A stretch of DNA of 64,000 bases, taken from positions 248,001 through 312,000 of the forward strand of contig JAFWYN010000005.1 in NCBI GenBank assembly GCA_017522685.1. The letters run 5' to 3'. This document shows positions 63,403 to 64,000 of the stretch, one piece after another (position 1 is the stretch's first letter; each line of letters begins with the position of its first letter). The translations under genes were made by a program, and so were the position numbers. The notes under the pieces are model-generated. The model did no database searches and was not told where the DNA came from. It saw nothing but the letters and a program-made list of their open reading frames with translations. Origin of the DNA: Lachnospiraceae bacterium. GTDB lineage: Bacteria; Bacillota_A; Clostridia; Lachnospirales; Lachnospiraceae.

Positions 63403-64000
63403 ATGGGTTGGTATAAGTTGTTGATGCAGTTTAATGATGTGTCGGTTGTGGTGCGGATATTCCTTGCCATGCTGCTGGGGGGCGGCATCGGTATGGAGCG
63501 CGAGAAGAGCAAGCGACCGGCAGGCTTCCGCACCCATATTCTGGTGTGCGTTGGCTCCTGTATGACGGCGCTGATTGGTTTATTTGCCTGGCAGGAAATG
63601 GGCAGCATGGGAGATCCCTTGCGTATTTCCGCCCAAGTGGTTTCCGGCATCGGTTTCCTGGGTGTAGGTACTATTTTGGTAAAGGAGCATGACCATATTA
63701 CGGGTTTGACTACGGCAGCAGGTCTTTGGACCACGGCGGCAATTGGTATTGCCTGTGGTGTTGGCTTTTATTTGGGTGCGGTGCTGGGTGCGCTGGTGGT
63801 GGCACTTACCTCCGCCATCTTGTTTAAGCTGGAGGCCAGAGGACGAAAGAAGAATAAGAAGCTGACCCTGTATGCGGAAGTACTGGGTACGGAGAAGCTG
63901 AACGAATACACGGATTGGCTGATGGGGGAATTACAGGCCAGAAATATATTGGTGGTAGAGCCCAGAAGCGGTATCACGGGCAATGTGGGCCTGGAAATTA
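63403..64000 (+). CDS. MgtC/SapB family membrane protein, N-terminal part (cut by window edge)
   Basis: The frame from the ATG at 63403 (GGGAGGTG upstream) runs off the window. About 199 residues are visible. The N-terminal part has about four membrane segments with the MgtC hallmarks MLLGGGIGMEREKSKRPAGFRTHILVCVGSC, VVSGIGFLGVGTIL and GLTTAAGLWTTAAIGIACG. A cytoplasmic C-terminal region (KLTLYAEVLGTEKLNEY) begins near residue 165 and continues outside. MgtC proteins are linked to growth at low Mg2+ and acid tolerance. The function of the bacterial members outside pathogens is unclear. Confidence 0.92.
   Translation, partial: MGWYKLLMQFNDVSVVVRIFLAMLLGGGIGMEREKSKRPAGFRTHILVCVGSCMTALIGLFAWQEMGSMGDPLRISAQVVSGIGFLGVGTILVKEHDHITGLTTAAGLWTTAAIGIACGVGFYLGAVLGALVVALTSAILFKLEARGRKKNKKLTLYAEVLGTEKLNEYTDWLMGELQARNILVVEPRSGITGNVGLEI

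Overview
The window looks like the replication-origin region of a low-to-moderate GC member of the Clostridia, most likely the Lachnospiraceae. The order rpmH (reverse, cut by the left edge) - DnaA-box region - dnaA - dnaN - yaaA - recF - gyrB - gyrA is the classical Firmicutes origin layout. MutS2, YhaM, a LexA box of Gram-positive type, a cobalamin riboswitch with an ECF S-component, a GH10 xylanase lipoprotein and many small lipoproteins agree with a gut or rumen clostridium. The species cannot be named from sequence alone. I saw no rRNA, tRNA, CRISPR array, prophage or intact insertion sequence.

Layout. 1-9700: origin and replication/topology genes. 9882-13140: CPA2-type cation:proton antiporter, an ECF sigma/anti-sigma pair and a HAD hydrolase. 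13242-15700: small accessory stretch with an ORF6N protein broken by an in-frame TGA, a CD3324-like regulator, an RNHCP zinc protein and an orphan promoter-to-terminator unit without a clear gene. 15757-19264: a MutS2-like protein without Smr domain, a methyltransferase and a possible PD-(D/E)XK-fold protein. 19359-21974: membrane-anchored MerR regulator, small PLDc_N-like membrane protein and an ABC-2 exporter. 22055-25774 (reverse): xylanase, Y-family polymerase with partner gene under a LexA box, and an SRAP protein. 25972-27557: cobalamin riboswitch and a cobalamin-type uptake operon. 27565-32096 (reverse): mutS2 - response regulator - histidine kinase. 32140-38562: two palindromic MITE-like elements, an HtrA-like protein without catalytic His/Ser, YhaM, an RlmD-type methyltransferase, a DUF3472-like lipoprotein and an M48 peptidase. 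38602-42588: regulator, Fic protein, lipoprotein, an unknown gene and a MATE remnant. 42624-48711: zinc-ribbon membrane protein, gpmI, a two-gene regulator/membrane pair sharing a domain, YdcF-like, phosphoesterase and MBL-fold proteins. 48783-54177 (reverse): a compact four-gene operon of an unknown protein, a coiled-coil/CobS-MoxR-like AAA+ ATPase, a DUF7192/CobT-like protein and a TelA-family protein. 54334-59453: DUF3298-like lipoprotein, then an ATP-grasp glutathionylspermidine-synthase-like ligase paired with homospermidine synthase. 59949-64000: DUF2207 membrane protein, an exported GLUG-like protein and the start of an MgtC/SapB protein.

The best candidates for an undescribed system are the four-gene AAA+/TelA operon (48783-54177) and the polyamine ligase/homospermidine synthase pair (56067-59453). 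The HtrA-like pseudoprotease, the palindromic repeats (32140-32305, 34766-34910), the TGGACATATG inverted-repeat cluster (59570-59870) and the orphan transcription unit at 15422-15682 also deserve attention. Domain assignments come from reading the translated sequences, not from database searches.
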